Assembly (NCBI GenBank): GCA_012295275.1
Contig: CM022665.1
Coordinates: 1,216,952-1,280,951, forward strand
Direction: 5' to 3'
Source of the DNA: Chrysomallon squamiferum
Lineage: Eukaryota; Mollusca; Gastropoda; Neomphalida; Peltospiridae
Length of the DNA stretch: 64,000 nt
The notes below the pieces were generated by a model. The model was not told the origin of the DNA. It was given only the letters and a program-made list of their open reading frames with translations, and did not search any database. The position numbers and the translations under genes were made by a program. Shown here piece by piece: positions 25,846 to 45,479 of the stretch. Within the stretch, counting starts at the first letter, position 1. Every line of letters starts with the position of its first letter.

Positions 25846-25989
25846 ATGCCAACCCACAAAGACGTGAAGAGAAAGACGCTGTACGCGGAGATGTGGACAG
25901 AGCATTCCTCTGCCGACGAGACTGATAACGATTCTGCGCCGCAAGAAACCGAAAGTACTGAGTCACTATTTTATATAAATTTACTGTAA
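25846..25989 (+). CDS. possible small coding frame or internal exon, unknown
   Basis: This is a 47-residue frame beginning MPTHKDVKRK and rich in Glu, Asp, Ser and Thr, with much higher GC than its flanks. A pyrimidine-rich tract precedes it (about 25822-25840). A good donor-like sequence (ACT then GTAAGT) overlaps its end at 25984-25991, so it may be an exon rather than a free-standing small ORF. No partner exon and no homology were recognised. It could be chance. Confidence 0.22.
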   Translation: MPTHKDVKRKTLYAEMWTEHSSADETDNDSAPQETESTESLFYINLL

Positions 25990-26109
25990 GTTCTTTTCGT
26001 TTCCCGTTTGTTTTATTGAAAGGTATGTGTTTGTTATGTGTGCTTGATAAAGAGAGAGAACGTGTGCGTGAAAGAAAGAGAGCCCACTTAACCTCAGATA
26101 AGTAAAACA

Positions 26110-28454
26110 ATTTTTAAAAAGCCTTTCAAAAATAATAAATCATTTAATTAATTAATTAATAATTTAAAATCACTTATAGTCAAAACGGTTTTCAATTAAA
26201 CATAATATCACGAGAATTCTGTTATTCTGTAAATTTGCTATTCAGTCAAAAGAAAATATTTTGTGCGTTATAATGTTCCGTTATATTTTGAAGCATGTAA
26301 AGCAAATTTATATTCTTCTGGTATATGAGACATGTAAATAATTATATACAACATACACTTGTTTCTTTCATATGCTTGACTCCATTTTAATACACTTTTA
26401 AAACCTTTTTATTGTCTTTTTCAGATTGTGAACAAAGAAAGAATTCTACAATTCAAAGAGGATCAAAGTCAGGTGGCTGTTCGTGCTTTGGTGTTTGGTC
26501 CAACCTGTTCGTAGTTGCACGTTGCGTATTTATAACAGAGACAAAAGTATACACAAGAACATGCTTTGCGTTCCGGTCGTTTTCCTCGAATTGTCTGAAT
26601 TTGTCAAATAAGTCGGATAAAAGCTTGAATGTTACTATTGTTGAAAAATATATAAAACAGAACCTACACACTGATTGAAAGCTTCTGCAGGATTTGTAAT
26701 AAGCGCAAACATTCGCAGATAGTTTTAAAACCCTTTTATCAGCAGCACTGTCGAAAATAAAAAACATATTTATCCATGACTGGCAAACAGGTTCTTTGAT
26801 TAGACTCGGAAATATTCGACTAGTTTCATAATGATATACACGTTGAGGATTGTTTTTCAAAATCTTTTTACCCATTTAGTGACTTTCTTTCTTTCTTTGT
26901 TTCTTTCTTTAAAATGTTATTATTGTTGTTGTTTATAAATAGTAATATTTGTAAAGAAAAATGTGTTCTTTTTGTTTGTATCAGTTACAACCATACCCCA
27001 AATATAATAAGGTAATTAATTAATTAATTAACTGACTTGAATAACCTTGCGCTTTTCTAACTACAAAGCATCTTCCCAGTAATATAAAACAGTTCTGGTT
27101 ATTTTCAAAATCATTTAGCTTTTATTTGAAGCGTTAAGGCTATGACTATAACTTTATAGCTACATGTTTTTTTTAACTGTTTTGTTTTGTGCATATAATT
27201 CATAGTTTATCAAAATAATTATCAATATTATTAATAGTACTGTTATTGTTGTTGTTGTCGTCGTCATGGTTTCATAACTAAACAGTCTGAAGCCTGGTGG
27301 TTCAGTAACTCAGTTTCCTCTTCTTGTAACTGCTCGTCAGACAAAATACACTTGGTTTTCTTCTTATAAAAGCGTGTATATTGTTGCTAATATTACATAT
27401 TACATGAGTTAACGAAAGCTGTTTTGTTGTTGTTGTTATTATTTTGTATGTGTGGGGTTTTTTTTTTCGTTTTTATCACAGATATTCATTTTCACCAACA
27501 GCTTATCTCTGACAGGTTGTAATCATTAATATTAAAATTTACTGAGGAACATTAATATATAATTGTTCATTAATTCATTTTGAAAGTTACATAATTTTTT
27601 TCAAAGCATTTCAAACGGTGCGTGTTGACATGTAAATGTCTAGCTGCTCAAACTGTATGAATCTTAAATGCAGAAAAAATAAAGAAAAACAAAACATAAA
27701 ACAAAACGTTTTGAAAAAGTAGCTAATTTTTTCTACTTTGAAAAAAAAAAAAATTAAAAGACATTACGTCATATCAACTGATCATTCCAGAGAACGGTGT
27801 TAACAGCGAAGTGTTCGGCATCAGCTGTTCATTTCAGTTTTTATCAGGTTCGTTATATCAACTGAAAATAATTTTATAACAAAATGTTTATTTAAAACAG
27901 AACCATAAACAAATTATGTTTACTGTAATTGAAATTTACACATCTAAACTCGCTCTTAACTTGCTTAAAAAGATTAAGTCAGTTGATTAACTTTAATAAA
28001 ACGGTTACTTCATAATTATAGCATTAAAAAAAAGTAAGTTGAGGAGTATTCTGCAATAAATGTCAGCTAAAAACACATTATAACTGCAGAACTGCAAAAT
28101 GAAATTTACATTGTTATAAATATTCTTCACGTATCGTGCCAATAAATGAATAAATTTAAAATAACACTGAATTGATTGAAAATGCCGAAAGGTCTCCCTT
28201 GAAAAAAGGTCTGGCCAAATAATTCTAATCTAATGAGTAAGTCATAGGCCGAAATTGCCTAGACCAAAACGCTTCCGTTTACACATTTTATATATGATGA
28301 ACTGACGAAAGAAAAAAAAAGAAAAGAGATCTAGCGGAATTGTTTTCAATGGCTGAAAGCGAAAAAGAAGGTAAATGATTGAAAATGACTTTTAATTTGC
28401 TTTTTTTTTTTTTTCTCATATATATATAAAGCTGAGACTAGATAATTTCTTTTC

Positions 28455-28494
<40 letters not shown>

Positions 28495-29040
28495 TTTTTT
28501 TTTTTTTTTTTCATCAATAATGTTATAAATGTTATAACTGCAAAGACTGTCTTAAAACCATTCAGCAAGTAAATAATAAAACTTGCTTAAAGGCTGTGGA
28601 CTATAAGAAAACAAGTATTTCAAGTCTTTAATATAAGTATTTTTCAGTTACGGTTGTATACAGTCGTCACTGTAAGCCACATGGTTAGCATTGCGAAAGG
28701 GCGCTGCTTGTTCCTTGTTTATTGTTGGTGAAAACACAACTATTGATTCAGCTTACAAAGCTGATCGGACACCCCATTAGATCGCACAATTTTAGTCTCG
28801 TGTAAGCAATGGAAAATGTCAAGACAAAATCTGCTTCCAACAAAAGAACTGCTTGTTGTTCTAGTAATCAACGAAATGATAACGTGCAGTCCATAATTGT
28901 CGTAATGTGTAAATATATTGAAAAACGTTGATGGTGGTTAACCTTTAGACCATAGGGCGGGCCGGATAATTTTCGGATTGTTATTCTAGCACATTTGGTC
29001 TTCAACAACAGATATGTTTATTTTGTAATGTAATACGTTT
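26110..29040. other. intergenic, no gene recognised
   Basis: AT-rich sequence with short (TTAA), (ATT) and poly-T tracts. A minus-strand frame of 140 codons (26453-26875) is open but has ordinary AT-driven composition and no recognisable motif, so it is not called. Confidence 0.5.
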
Positions 29041-29072
29041 TATATAGTTTTCGGCTGTGTTAGAGGTATGTT

Positions 29073-29190
<118 letters not shown>

Positions 29191-29465
29191 ATTCATGTTG
29201 TACGTTCAGTTTCAGATGTGGATTAAAAAGTATTGTATCTTTTTTCAGAAGGAAATATGAAAAGTATGAAATGAGTTGTACAATAAATTTAAAGAATCAG
29301 GTTTGCATATGTATAAAATAAAGTACTGGAGTCCTTGTCTCTTTTTTTTAATTATTATTATTATTATTTTTTTTTTTTTACAACTGTGCATGCGTGCAGA
29401 ATATGAGTCCTTTTGATTCATAAAACAACCCGGTTTTAATGCATTGCGTTCTCCAGCCAGACTGT

Positions 29466-30015
29466 GGAACTCTCTGTATTATTTCACACTGACGGAACTC
29501 TCTGTATTATTTCACACTGACGGAACTCTCTGTATTATTTCACACTGACGGAACTCTCTGTATTATTTCACACTGACGGAACTCTGTATTATTTCACACT
29601 GACGGAACTGTCTATATTATTTCACACTGACGGAACTGTCTATATTATTTCACACTGACGGAACTGTCTATATTATTTCACACTGACGGAACTGTCTATA
29701 TTATTTCACACTGACGGAACTGTCTATATTATTTCACACTGACGGAACTTTCTATATTATTTCACACTGACGGAACTCTCTGTATTATTTCACACTGACG
29801 GAACTGTCTATATTATTTCACACTGACGGAACTGTCTATATTATTTCACACTGACGGAACTCTCTGTATTATTTCACACTGACGGAACTCTCTGTATTAT
29901 TTCACACTGACGGAACTGTCTATATTATTTCACACTGACGGAACTGTCTATATTATTTCACACTGACGGAACTTTCTATATTATTTCACACTGACGGAAC
30001 TCTCTGTATTATTTC
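29466..30015 (+). repeat. 28-bp minisatellite, about 20 copies with variant units
   Basis: The unit GGAAC(8 nt)ATTATTTCACACTGAC is 28 bp. Three unit types differ in the variable part: A = TCTCTGT, B = TGTCTAT, C = TTTCTAT. The order read from the sequence is A4, a shortened A, B5, C, A, B2, A2, B2, C, A (last copy partial). The block B-B-C-A recurs, showing higher-order duplication. No reading frame spans it. Confidence 0.97.
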
Positions 30016-32136
30016 GCGGAGACAACTCGTCCTCGGGTGTTGTCCGTTTTCGGTCTTTTCAACGAGCTCACCTGTCCGCGTAATGAGATTTCCCTTTACA
30101 AAATGATATTTGATTTTCGGCAACTATCAAAGGACGGAGGAAGATCGTTGCACTAATTTTTCACGGAGCATATTTACTTCAAGGGTACACTTGAAACGTT
30201 AGAGTTTTGTCGAACATTTGACAAATGACTGTGCGATTGTGAAAATCGTCTTATTTGGCTGTTTGTAAAACCATAAACGTTTCAGTACAAAAGGTTATTT
30301 CTTTAACATAAACATGCTTAGCGTCTCATGAGATCAAAAGTTTGTATAAACGTGTTTGAATCAATCCCTTTTCTGTTTTTATTTTTTATCCAAATATATA
30401 TATTTCAGAGCCTCAAAGAAACTTTAAATTTTACTACTTGCGCGTTTGATATTCTTTTCCTGCAGTACACACTCACGTACAAACTCTTATATACTTGTGT
30501 ATTTACATAACAATATATACTAAATCATTCTCTCAGAAACCCGTGTGTATTTTTAATGACAGCACTCAAGAGCTCATTCATTAATACTGGCTACTGTCGA
30601 ACAAATCATTTTGTATTTTAACTTAACTTTTGCGAGAAAATCCGCTAGGCCTACATTTTTTAAATCGGCTCATTTCCCACAGACAGGAAAACACACACCG
30701 GAGTTTTTGAAATCCAGTCAAGGTGGAAATGAAAAACATGCTACATTGCTGGCGCGATCCAGTCTCCGACACATTAAGCGAGTGACCATCTTCTAACCAC
30801 AAAGAGCACTCAGTGTAGATATCAAACATAATAAAACGCATCTTCATATTCATTAAAAAATATATATTTATTTATAGTTCTCTAAGATGTCATATTAAAA
30901 TATAAAACAGAAATAATTTTGTTTTAAAATGTTAAATAGGTTTGTCAAGCAAGAGAAACGCGATGAGAATTAAAGTATCGGTTTATTTTCTAATTATTGG
31001 CATTGCTTATCTGGAGCACAAGAATCACGAAGCACGTGATTGTTATAGGAATTCCAAGATCGCGAAAAAAAGCAGGCTGTTTATCTGTACAAGATGCCAC
31101 GGTGCAGTTGTGTGGGAGGGGGAACAAACACGACGAATACTTCTCTCCTATATGCATATAAACTCGATGGGAAGCGGGGAAGGAACACAACGTTCTTTGA
31201 TTAACGTGTGCAGGATGGTTCGAACACGCCAGGAACAAATTCCTGTCAGAGTGTGCTGGAACTCGTTGAGAGCAATCAATTGGCGAGATTCTTTCTCATT
31301 CAAATGGTACACAAAGATTCGATCAAAGCAAGCATTAGAAGAAACTAACAAACTAATTAAAGTAATAAATATTTGTGTTTACCTGATCCCATAGTTCGAA
31401 TGCCTTTCGTCCCAAGATATTTTTTTCTAATCAAATAGAAATGTCGTGTATTCTACTGTTACATGTACTATAAAAACATGCAGTTGGTGTAAGCTTATGT
31501 TTAGCTGTTCCAGTTTCTATCTGAAAATTAACTGTTATAGATAATTTACTAAATTTGAGAGGATGAAATGACTGAAAATCAAAATTTCACAAGCATAGAG
31601 TCATGAAAAATACACAAATATAAACAATAAAATTAAATAAAATATCATTCTCTCACTCAGTTATAAACTAACTTCTTTAACAGATTTACTTTGTCTTCAA
31701 AATTAGAACAGCTAAAAATTACTAATGAATTGTTGCTTAATTACAACGAATTTCGACAATATTTTCTTCAAAAGATAACACCAAGATAATTTATTATCGA
31801 AAACCGGCTAATGCATTCAAATCGTGACCCGCCATTCGCTTTCATAATGGGTGCCTACCAGTAGCAAATCTGTCTTATTGATTAAATTCTGTCAATAGAC
31901 TTTTTTTTTTTTCTTTCTTGAACAGGACATCAAATGCCCGTTTCGTTATTTGATACACCTGTGAATATTTTACAGGTATATTAAATTTCAAACCACTAGC
32001 ACCTGGTTATAATCCGATCAACACTCGACCTTGCGGTTGTCGAGTGCCTAACAGGCAAAACTCACATTTTCTCGAAACCCGATACAACTTTAAGCTTAAA
32101 ATATTGTTCACAAAAGTATTCTTTGATCTCAGTCGC

Positions 32137-32172
<36 letters not shown>

Positions 32173-32913
32173 CAGATTTGGAAAACCATAGAACGTTATA
32201 GTGAATTCAAAAGGCTACAATGCCGGTTATTTCGCTTCGACCCTTTCTGCAAAAACCCTGATTAACTGTTTCGTGTATTTGTCAAAGACCCTAGAACACG
32301 CGGCGGTATTCTCTTCACTACGAGTTACGTATCGGCTTTCTATGATCGGTCGCTTTCATGTCAAGATCAAACACTTTATTAAAGCCAGGTAGCGTACGTA
32401 CGCGGGACGCGAGAACACAGCCCTCGACTGCCTCGTTTTGATTAATATTTGGTTATTCTATGAAGCAAGTAGTGAAGAGATTGGGTTTTAACCCGATAGG
32501 TATAGAGATCGCTTCTTTGCACTAGATATGTGAAACTATTCTGTTATAAACTAATGTGGACCTTTGATTAAAGTATAAATATTGTATTAATACTCAAGAT
32601 TATATTTGTATAATTCATCGCATAATTTAGCTATTAGGAATTTTAATTTTTTTTTATTTATTTTATCATTTTATTATTTTACGTTTAAATTAAGCACGCA
32701 TTATCCTTTTGCTTTTCCTTCAGTTGATATCCAACTAAAAACTTGTCATTATTTTTCTCTAGTGTCTTCAGTTATTTAGATTTTCTGAGCTATATAATCG
32801 TCTTTGTTATGCTCAGCAAGATGATCTTATTGTGTCGTTTTATAAAAATATCCACAAACGTATTACATAACATTTCAAAGAATTAAAAAAATAAAATAAA
32901 AAATAAATAAATA

Positions 32914-32983
<70 letters not shown>

Positions 32984-33290
32984 GAATACTGATGCAAAGA
33001 AATCTGAATATACAAAAACATTTTTTTTTTGTTTTTTACATTTCAGAATTATTTTTAAACACTTTTAAAGCAACTTTGAATACATTACTTTTTAACCAAT
33101 TCTTCTTAAAAATAAATAAATAAATAAATAAATAATAATAAAGATTAAAAAACCCACAAAAAACCTCGCATATACTTTTAGACTGCGCACGGTTAATATT
33201 CAAGGGAGACAAATACTTTCGATATTACTTTCAGACAAACACTCTCCCTTAGAACAATTCATTTCAAATGCATTGTTTTATATTTTGGGG

Positions 33291-33322
<32 letters not shown>

Positions 33323-33340
33323 CTGTAGATAAATAATAAA
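30016..33340. other. intergenic, no convincing gene
   Basis: Contains (A)n at about 32139-32168 and (TAA)n at about 32918-32983. A CG-richer patch at 32270-32440 and another at about 31020-31310 stand out. The latter carries a 150-codon plus-strand frame starting at 30942 with no recognisable domain and no strong coding signal; it is left uncalled. Confidence 0.45.
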
Positions 33341-35038
33341 AGCAAAGTACAATATTTTATTGAAATAAAGCCTATTAATATACAACATACTACTGCCCAA
33401 AATACATTGCTATTATAATTTATATATAAAATTTTATATTAAAATGAAAGAAGAAAAAAAAAAAAAAAAAAAAAAAATTACCAGTATTATTAAAATAATG
33501 AGAAGTTATTTTTAAAATACATAAATAAATAAAAAATACAAAAGAAAAAATAATTGTCTAAGAATTTAAGTTATAAATAGTACATCCTAGTGGCTAGGCA
33601 CTTTTTCACTTGAAAAAACCCAAAACAAAAAAAAACAAAACCCCCAAAACCCCACTAATAATAATAATAATAATAATAAAAAAGAAAGAAAGAACAAAAA
33701 AAGTAATACTGACCAAATTTTTGAATAAGCTTCAATTTCATGTGTACTACTGGTCAAACATTATTTTTGAGTTAATTCAAGTTAAAACTGAACAAAAATG
33801 CCAAACAAATAAACTGTTGAGTATTAAAACACAAAATACTGTAATAAAAAGTAAATGTAAAGCATAAAAGCACTGTTACAAAGTGAGCGCAATAATAACA
33901 CCTAAATTGCCAAAGTTATTAAATATGGATATAAATATTTCTAAACTATAACATACTGATAAACCCTTTCTGTTACAAATGCTAAAACACGTTTTAAAAA
34001 TAATATTCACTTAACACATTTACGTATATATATGATAATATGTTGGTATCTGCATACATCTACAGGTACTTAGAATCAACAATACAATTTTTCATTCCAT
34101 GATTTAATGAACTATAAAAATTGCAAAGTTTAGAATTATCCTTTAATTTTTACTGGTTATTGAGATATTCTAAGATATTTATTAACAGTGTTCATGGAAT
34201 GAGGTTCAAAACAATACTTTTAACAATGATACTGAAACAAATAAAGCATAGTTTCTGTAATAATATTATCAAACAAGTGAGAATTTAAGACATCATTAAT
34301 TCACATGCCTTCTTACTTCAAAATATGATTTTTATCTCTTTCACACTCACACAACAGGTATGAAAATACAGAAAAACAAGTTACTCAGAATGAATTTAAT
34401 GAAGATATGCTTTAGATGTCTGGTCATTCACTGGTTTCTGGTTTAATATAAAATTGTAGAATACACTATTAATATTTCAGTGAACAAAATTTTTTTTAAA
34501 AATAAGTGATAATTTCTGAAAATATTATATTTTACTTGTTTTCTTAATTGTTGTCTGTATGCTTGTGTTTCAATTACAGGAATGGAAAGACATTATTATT
34601 ATCTTATTCTGCATGTAAACTTGAATTTCAACACTGATCAACAGTAAAAAAACAATAACATACAAAAGCTTTAGAAAAAATGCAGATTCAGCATATACAA
34701 TTAATGTGCAACTAGCAGAATTGAAAATGGTCATGATATATATGAAATTCATATCTCCATAACTGTACGTACCAAATGAAAAGAAAAACAGAAGCTAAAT
34801 AAGAAAGTGAATACACATTTAAAAGTTAATATGTTTATAAAATGATATAAGGCACATTTTGTCACATTAACTTGATTAAAATCCTTGATCCTAATGTAGG
34901 ATATTTGATCAAATTTCACAATACTTCAAAATGGCTAGTTGTCATGTGCATAAAGCTTTAAACTTTCCCTTTGTCATAAGTTCCAGTTTTATTTTGATTG
35001 CTGAAAAACATACATCAGTATTTTACACATGCTATATG
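33341..35038 (-). other. CPOX 3' flank, probable 3' UTR and downstream sequence
   Basis: Very AT-rich sequence directly after the CPOX stop codon. AATAAA-type signals occur on the minus strand, for example where TTTATTG is read on the plus strand near 33357-33363. The actual polyadenylation site cannot be chosen from sequence alone. No other gene was seen. Confidence 0.4.
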
Positions 35039-41475
<6,437 letters not shown>

Positions 41476-42865
41476 GTTGATACTCTCAACTCTACAATGT
41501 CCACAAACACAAGTTTAATTATTATGATTATAGTATCAAGTTAATGAATTATTAAAATGATATCAACATAAAAAAAAGCTAATTGTGATTTTCATCAAAT
41601 TCTGAATTCCATATTCAAGTCATTTAGTTCCCCACTTACTTTAAAGTATTTAAACATACATGAAACAACTGATAAACCCTATATAAACATCAATAACTGC
41701 ATCCATACAGTACCTTTTCATTTTTCTTTTTTTAAATAAAGAATGCATACATACAAACAGATATATAAAATAGATAAACACTGACACACACATCTGGTTC
41801 CAAAATGTTAACTTAGCTGTGATAAAGTAGCTGACATGAACTGTACACACAGTAGAACTAATAACACTGTCTCTGTTTTATAATAATTCATTCTAAAATT
41901 AAATAATTCATGTATTACCTTTTAAGCACAGACTATTTTCTCTATAATTCTATTATGAAAAATGCAGCTTGTTTTATCTGCAGAGCTGATATATAACAGT
42001 TCGCACAGAAAATATATACTTTTAATGTAATATTATCTTACATTTACCCTTAACATTATTAAGCATCCTAAAACAAAAGAACATTGTCCCAAAAACAGAG
42101 CATTTGCAATAAACAATGTAAATACTGCTATTGTTATAGACTGGATCATTTAGCCTTTTAGGTTATATTTTATTTGAAAAACAATAGTGAGCCTGTTAGG
42201 CAGAAGCTTGGCATATCACATCCATTAAAGGTTCTGCCATAGCAAACAATTTGAAATGCTTGGTTGTCTGCCCATGATTGTGTTAATGATTTAAACTGTT
42301 AAAATGTTAGTTAAAGAAGAGTGCATTGTCTGATGCCTCCTAATTATGAGCGCTGAAATGCAGTCCCAGGTTTAATCCCTGTCTTCTGTCACATTATATA
42401 CAAAATGTGTTGAATCAAATGGAAAATGTCTGATAATGCATAGATATTAAATCGATAATACTCATTAAAAGGTCTAAATATTTCCAAGTTGGTATCGTAT
42501 CCTTTCAATGTGAATGATGATCTCAAACATGCATGCGTTTAAAAATAAAATAATGAAATGCTATCTTTATGTGAACTACAGCAATTTATTATGAGTACAT
42601 TAAAATAATTAATTATTAATTGAAATTTGCATGTTTATTATTTGACTGAATTATTAAAAAAAAAAATGATTTAAAAAAAAAAAAAAAAGAGTAATAAATA
42701 AAATCTGCTGTGTAGTAGTATTATGTGAACAATGTAAACTGGTCAAATCAACACTACTTACTATAGTAGTAGTAGTACTGTAGCACGTGGTGGATGTACA
42801 TTATTCGTTCGAACTCGGGACAAAAACTTACTGATATATTAACCAGTTCACAAATTATGACTTAC

Positions 42866-42980
42866 CTTTACGTTGATGAAAAATGTTAGTACTTTGCTGG
42901 CTGCTCAATGGACGTGTCGCAAGACCGCGTTCTGGTTTGGGTCTCAAGTCGGTGCTTTTCGTCACGTATCTCCAACTATA
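42866..42980 (-). other. CPOX: probable CPOX 5' noncoding exon
   Basis: A GC-richer block ends with AAAG followed by the strong donor GTAAGTCA (donor at 42865-42858). A matching acceptor (ATTGTAG) lies about 20 nt upstream of the CPOX ATG in exon 41384-41475. Splicing them gives a short 5' leader. The 5' edge of this exon is a guess; the CPOX promoter would lie just above 42980. Confidence 0.5.
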
Positions 42981-42999
42981 AACTGAATAATCATTTACA

Positions 43000-43323
43000 A
43001 ATACGGATAAGAAAAAATGGAATTAGAAGTAGTTTCCGGTAGGTTCACAAATCAGTAAAAGATGCCAACCTGGCATGGAATTAAACCAAAGGCATATGCA
43101 ACATTGTCGATATAATGTATAATTCAAAACTCAACTAATGTCGATTTGTCGTTGGAAAAGAAATATTGTCCGCGAAGAAGCAACGTGCAAGTATGCATGT
43201 CATAACCTTTCACCTTAACGTTTTTTTATATTAACCAATCAAAATTTAGTTTACAAAATAACCGGTCTGTATGAATGACATTTGATGTGTATCGTTTGTC
43301 ACTCATAAACACATAAAAAAAAA

Positions 43324-43354
<31 letters not shown>

Positions 43355-43650
43355 AAGAAAAAATAGAACAAGAAAAGAAATAGTTTGTTTGAATGTGTAT
43401 GTGTGTGTGTGTGTGTGTATATATATAGAATATATGCATGTATATGTATATATGTATGTATTTTTTATTTTATTTTATTGTTTAACTTTATTAAAACTGA
43501 ATCATAAATAACATGTTGAATTACATATAAAATTATAAATAATTTTTTTTCCACACTGTTATATTTCCAGGGACTGATTATAGGAGTTTTCCTAATTGCA
43601 CAGACCCCTCCCCCCATCACCGGGTAATAAATCAATAAATAAATAAATGA

Positions 43651-43690
<40 letters not shown>

Positions 43691-43961
43691 AATTGATGTC
43701 CACACGTATTCACGCATTTATGTACACAGACTGAGAAAGAAGCCTGCCTGCATACCCCTAAACTTCAGTGTTGCTGGAAAGTGGATCGTTTCCTTTCCTA
43801 ATGGAATCGCTGTGAACGTAAGAAAGACAGAAGGGGGCTGCTTGTTCGAATGCGTTCGCGGTAACAGTAGTTTTTGACGGTGTAGCTTCTATTGATATCT
43901 TAAGCGTAAACGGCAATAAGTAGTATGCACTGTTTGTACTGATTTACTCATCAGTTTCCGT

Positions 43962-43966
<5 letters not shown>
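43000..43966. other. CPOX upstream region, no gene
   Basis: Contains an A-rich and (AT) tract near 43316-43360, (GT)n/(TA)n near 43399-43450, and (AAAT)n near 43635-43690. Nothing coding was seen. The CPOX promoter is expected at its left edge. Confidence 0.45.
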
Positions 43967-44037
<71 letters not shown>

Positions 44038-44098
44038 ATGTTTCCTATCTATTTTACTTTCTTTAAATTAATAGTATATTTCCAGCAAAAGGAAAAAA
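43967..44098 (-). repeat. dispersed repeat ending in (AG)n, copy 2 (inverted)
   Basis: (TC)n at 43967-44035 is followed by a block that is the reverse complement of 17329-17400 (TCCTATCTATTTTACTTTC, then AATAGTATATTTCCAGCAAA). This shows a dispersed family whose body abuts a GA dinucleotide tail. Confidence 0.75.
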
Positions 44099-44329
44099 GT
44101 AAATGAATTCAATTAAAAAACAAAACAAAACAAAAACTTTGCAACAACATCATGTTTTCCGTTTGTTTTCGCTTTCTTTGGGAACATAAATAAGATGTCA
44201 ACAACAAAATCATAATCGTCACTCGATGTTTGCGAAGTAGAAAGGCTTACAGTTGTTATATCATAATTTGAAATTAGGTCAGTTAGTACATTAAACTTAA
44301 TTCTACTTTTAATATATAGAAACCATGTT

Positions 44330-45310
44330 TTTTGTCAGGATGAAAGCCTTTCTAGTAAATGTTTCAAAACGAACAAGATGATTACCCGTGCCCCTTCTGA
44401 AACCACATGTACGTTAGTAAGCAGTTTGTGAGATCCAAGAAACCAGAAAAGTCTACGACTGATTATTCGTTCCATAGTTTTGTGATGGATAGTATTACTG
44501 GATTCTTTCCCCTTGATCTTACGGATCCTCCCAAGGACTCTGTTTCGGTCTTTATTACATTTTTGCATAAGTCGTTAAACCATGGCTTCTTGAAACATTC
44601 TAGAACTGTCGAAGTTTTAGGAATTGTTATATTTTCAATGCCAATGGCAGTATACGAAGACATGGGATTATCATCATTAATAATGGCAGATTATTGCAGA
44701 CTATTGCTGCAAAAATGCCGAAATTGATCCCAGACTGCCATTGCCTGTTTCCATCTCTGCACCATTTCAAGTGATGGATGAAAATATATATGGCTTTTAT
44801 CATTAAATAAAATATTGTCATTTTTAGGAATTAAATCTTCATTTTGTTGAGCTTTTATTTACTTGCACACATCAGGATTATATTTTTGAATCAAAAGACT
44901 TAATTCGTCAAAAGCTGAGCCTAAGCCCACGACACTTCCACTGAATTTGCCATTCTGGGAGAAGTATGGGAGTATTTTATCCCTTAGCGGTGTAGATACA
45001 GACTGTTGTTTTGATGTATGCGAGGAATTTTGAGACGAAACCTCAATCTCATCATCAGCATCCAGTTTCCTTAATGGTCCCTAGTAATAATCCCTAGTAA
45101 TAATCAGGACAGTTTGCTTGATTCGTAGCGTTTCTTGACGTGGTCTTACTGGCCTAAATAGATTTCACTACCTGTTTCTTGATAGCTTTTGCAGCTTGTT
45201 TCTCAGTTTTTCTATTCCTTGAAATAACTTTGGATTTCTTTACACTGTTTGTCACTGACTTTTCGTCAGAAGACGAAAATTCCGAAACGTCGGTATGGAC
45301 TCTTCAGAGT
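44330..45310 (-). mobile_element. decayed non-LTR retrotransposon (APE-type LINE)
   Basis: Read on the minus strand in several frames, the order is that of a LINE. A Lys/Ser-rich ORF1-like stretch comes first (about 45310-45150). An endonuclease start FDELSLLIQKYNPDVC follows (about 44930-44870). The pre-RT linker has WDQFRHFC and KKPWFNDLCKNVIK (about 44740-44560). The reverse transcriptase has KTMERIISRRLFWFLGSHKL and, in another frame, CGFRRGTGNHLVRFETF (about 44480-44340). Most of the endonuclease is deleted, and stops and frameshifts are frequent, so it is inactive. CR1/Jockey-like affiliation is suggested by the RT motif but not proven. Confidence 0.85.
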
Positions 45311-45479
45311 TCTTTCGGAATTTAAGGATGCTAACGAGCCCAACAAGGGGACAGGATGCTGCGGATGTCCAGCAGATATTCATGTCAGGGAAACATGGTC
45401 GACATGCTGAGTCAATTAAAACAATAAATCACCTGACTGACCAAAGCCACAGCTACAAGAGCAACATATACAAATAATG

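Noticed and set aside
26453-26875. 140-codon minus-strand frame
   Set aside because: Considered as a hAT-type transposase fragment, but no diagnostic motif could be pointed to.
30942-31394. 150-codon plus-strand frame
   Set aside because: No recognisable domain, no splice context, and competing frames on the minus strand over the same CG-richer patch; kept only as a note.
42180-42400. Possible tRNA-derived SINE
   Set aside because: GGTTTAATCCC resembles a B box, but no matching A box at the right distance and no second copy were found.
44407-44727. 106-codon plus-strand frame
   Set aside because: Antisense shadow of the decayed LINE.
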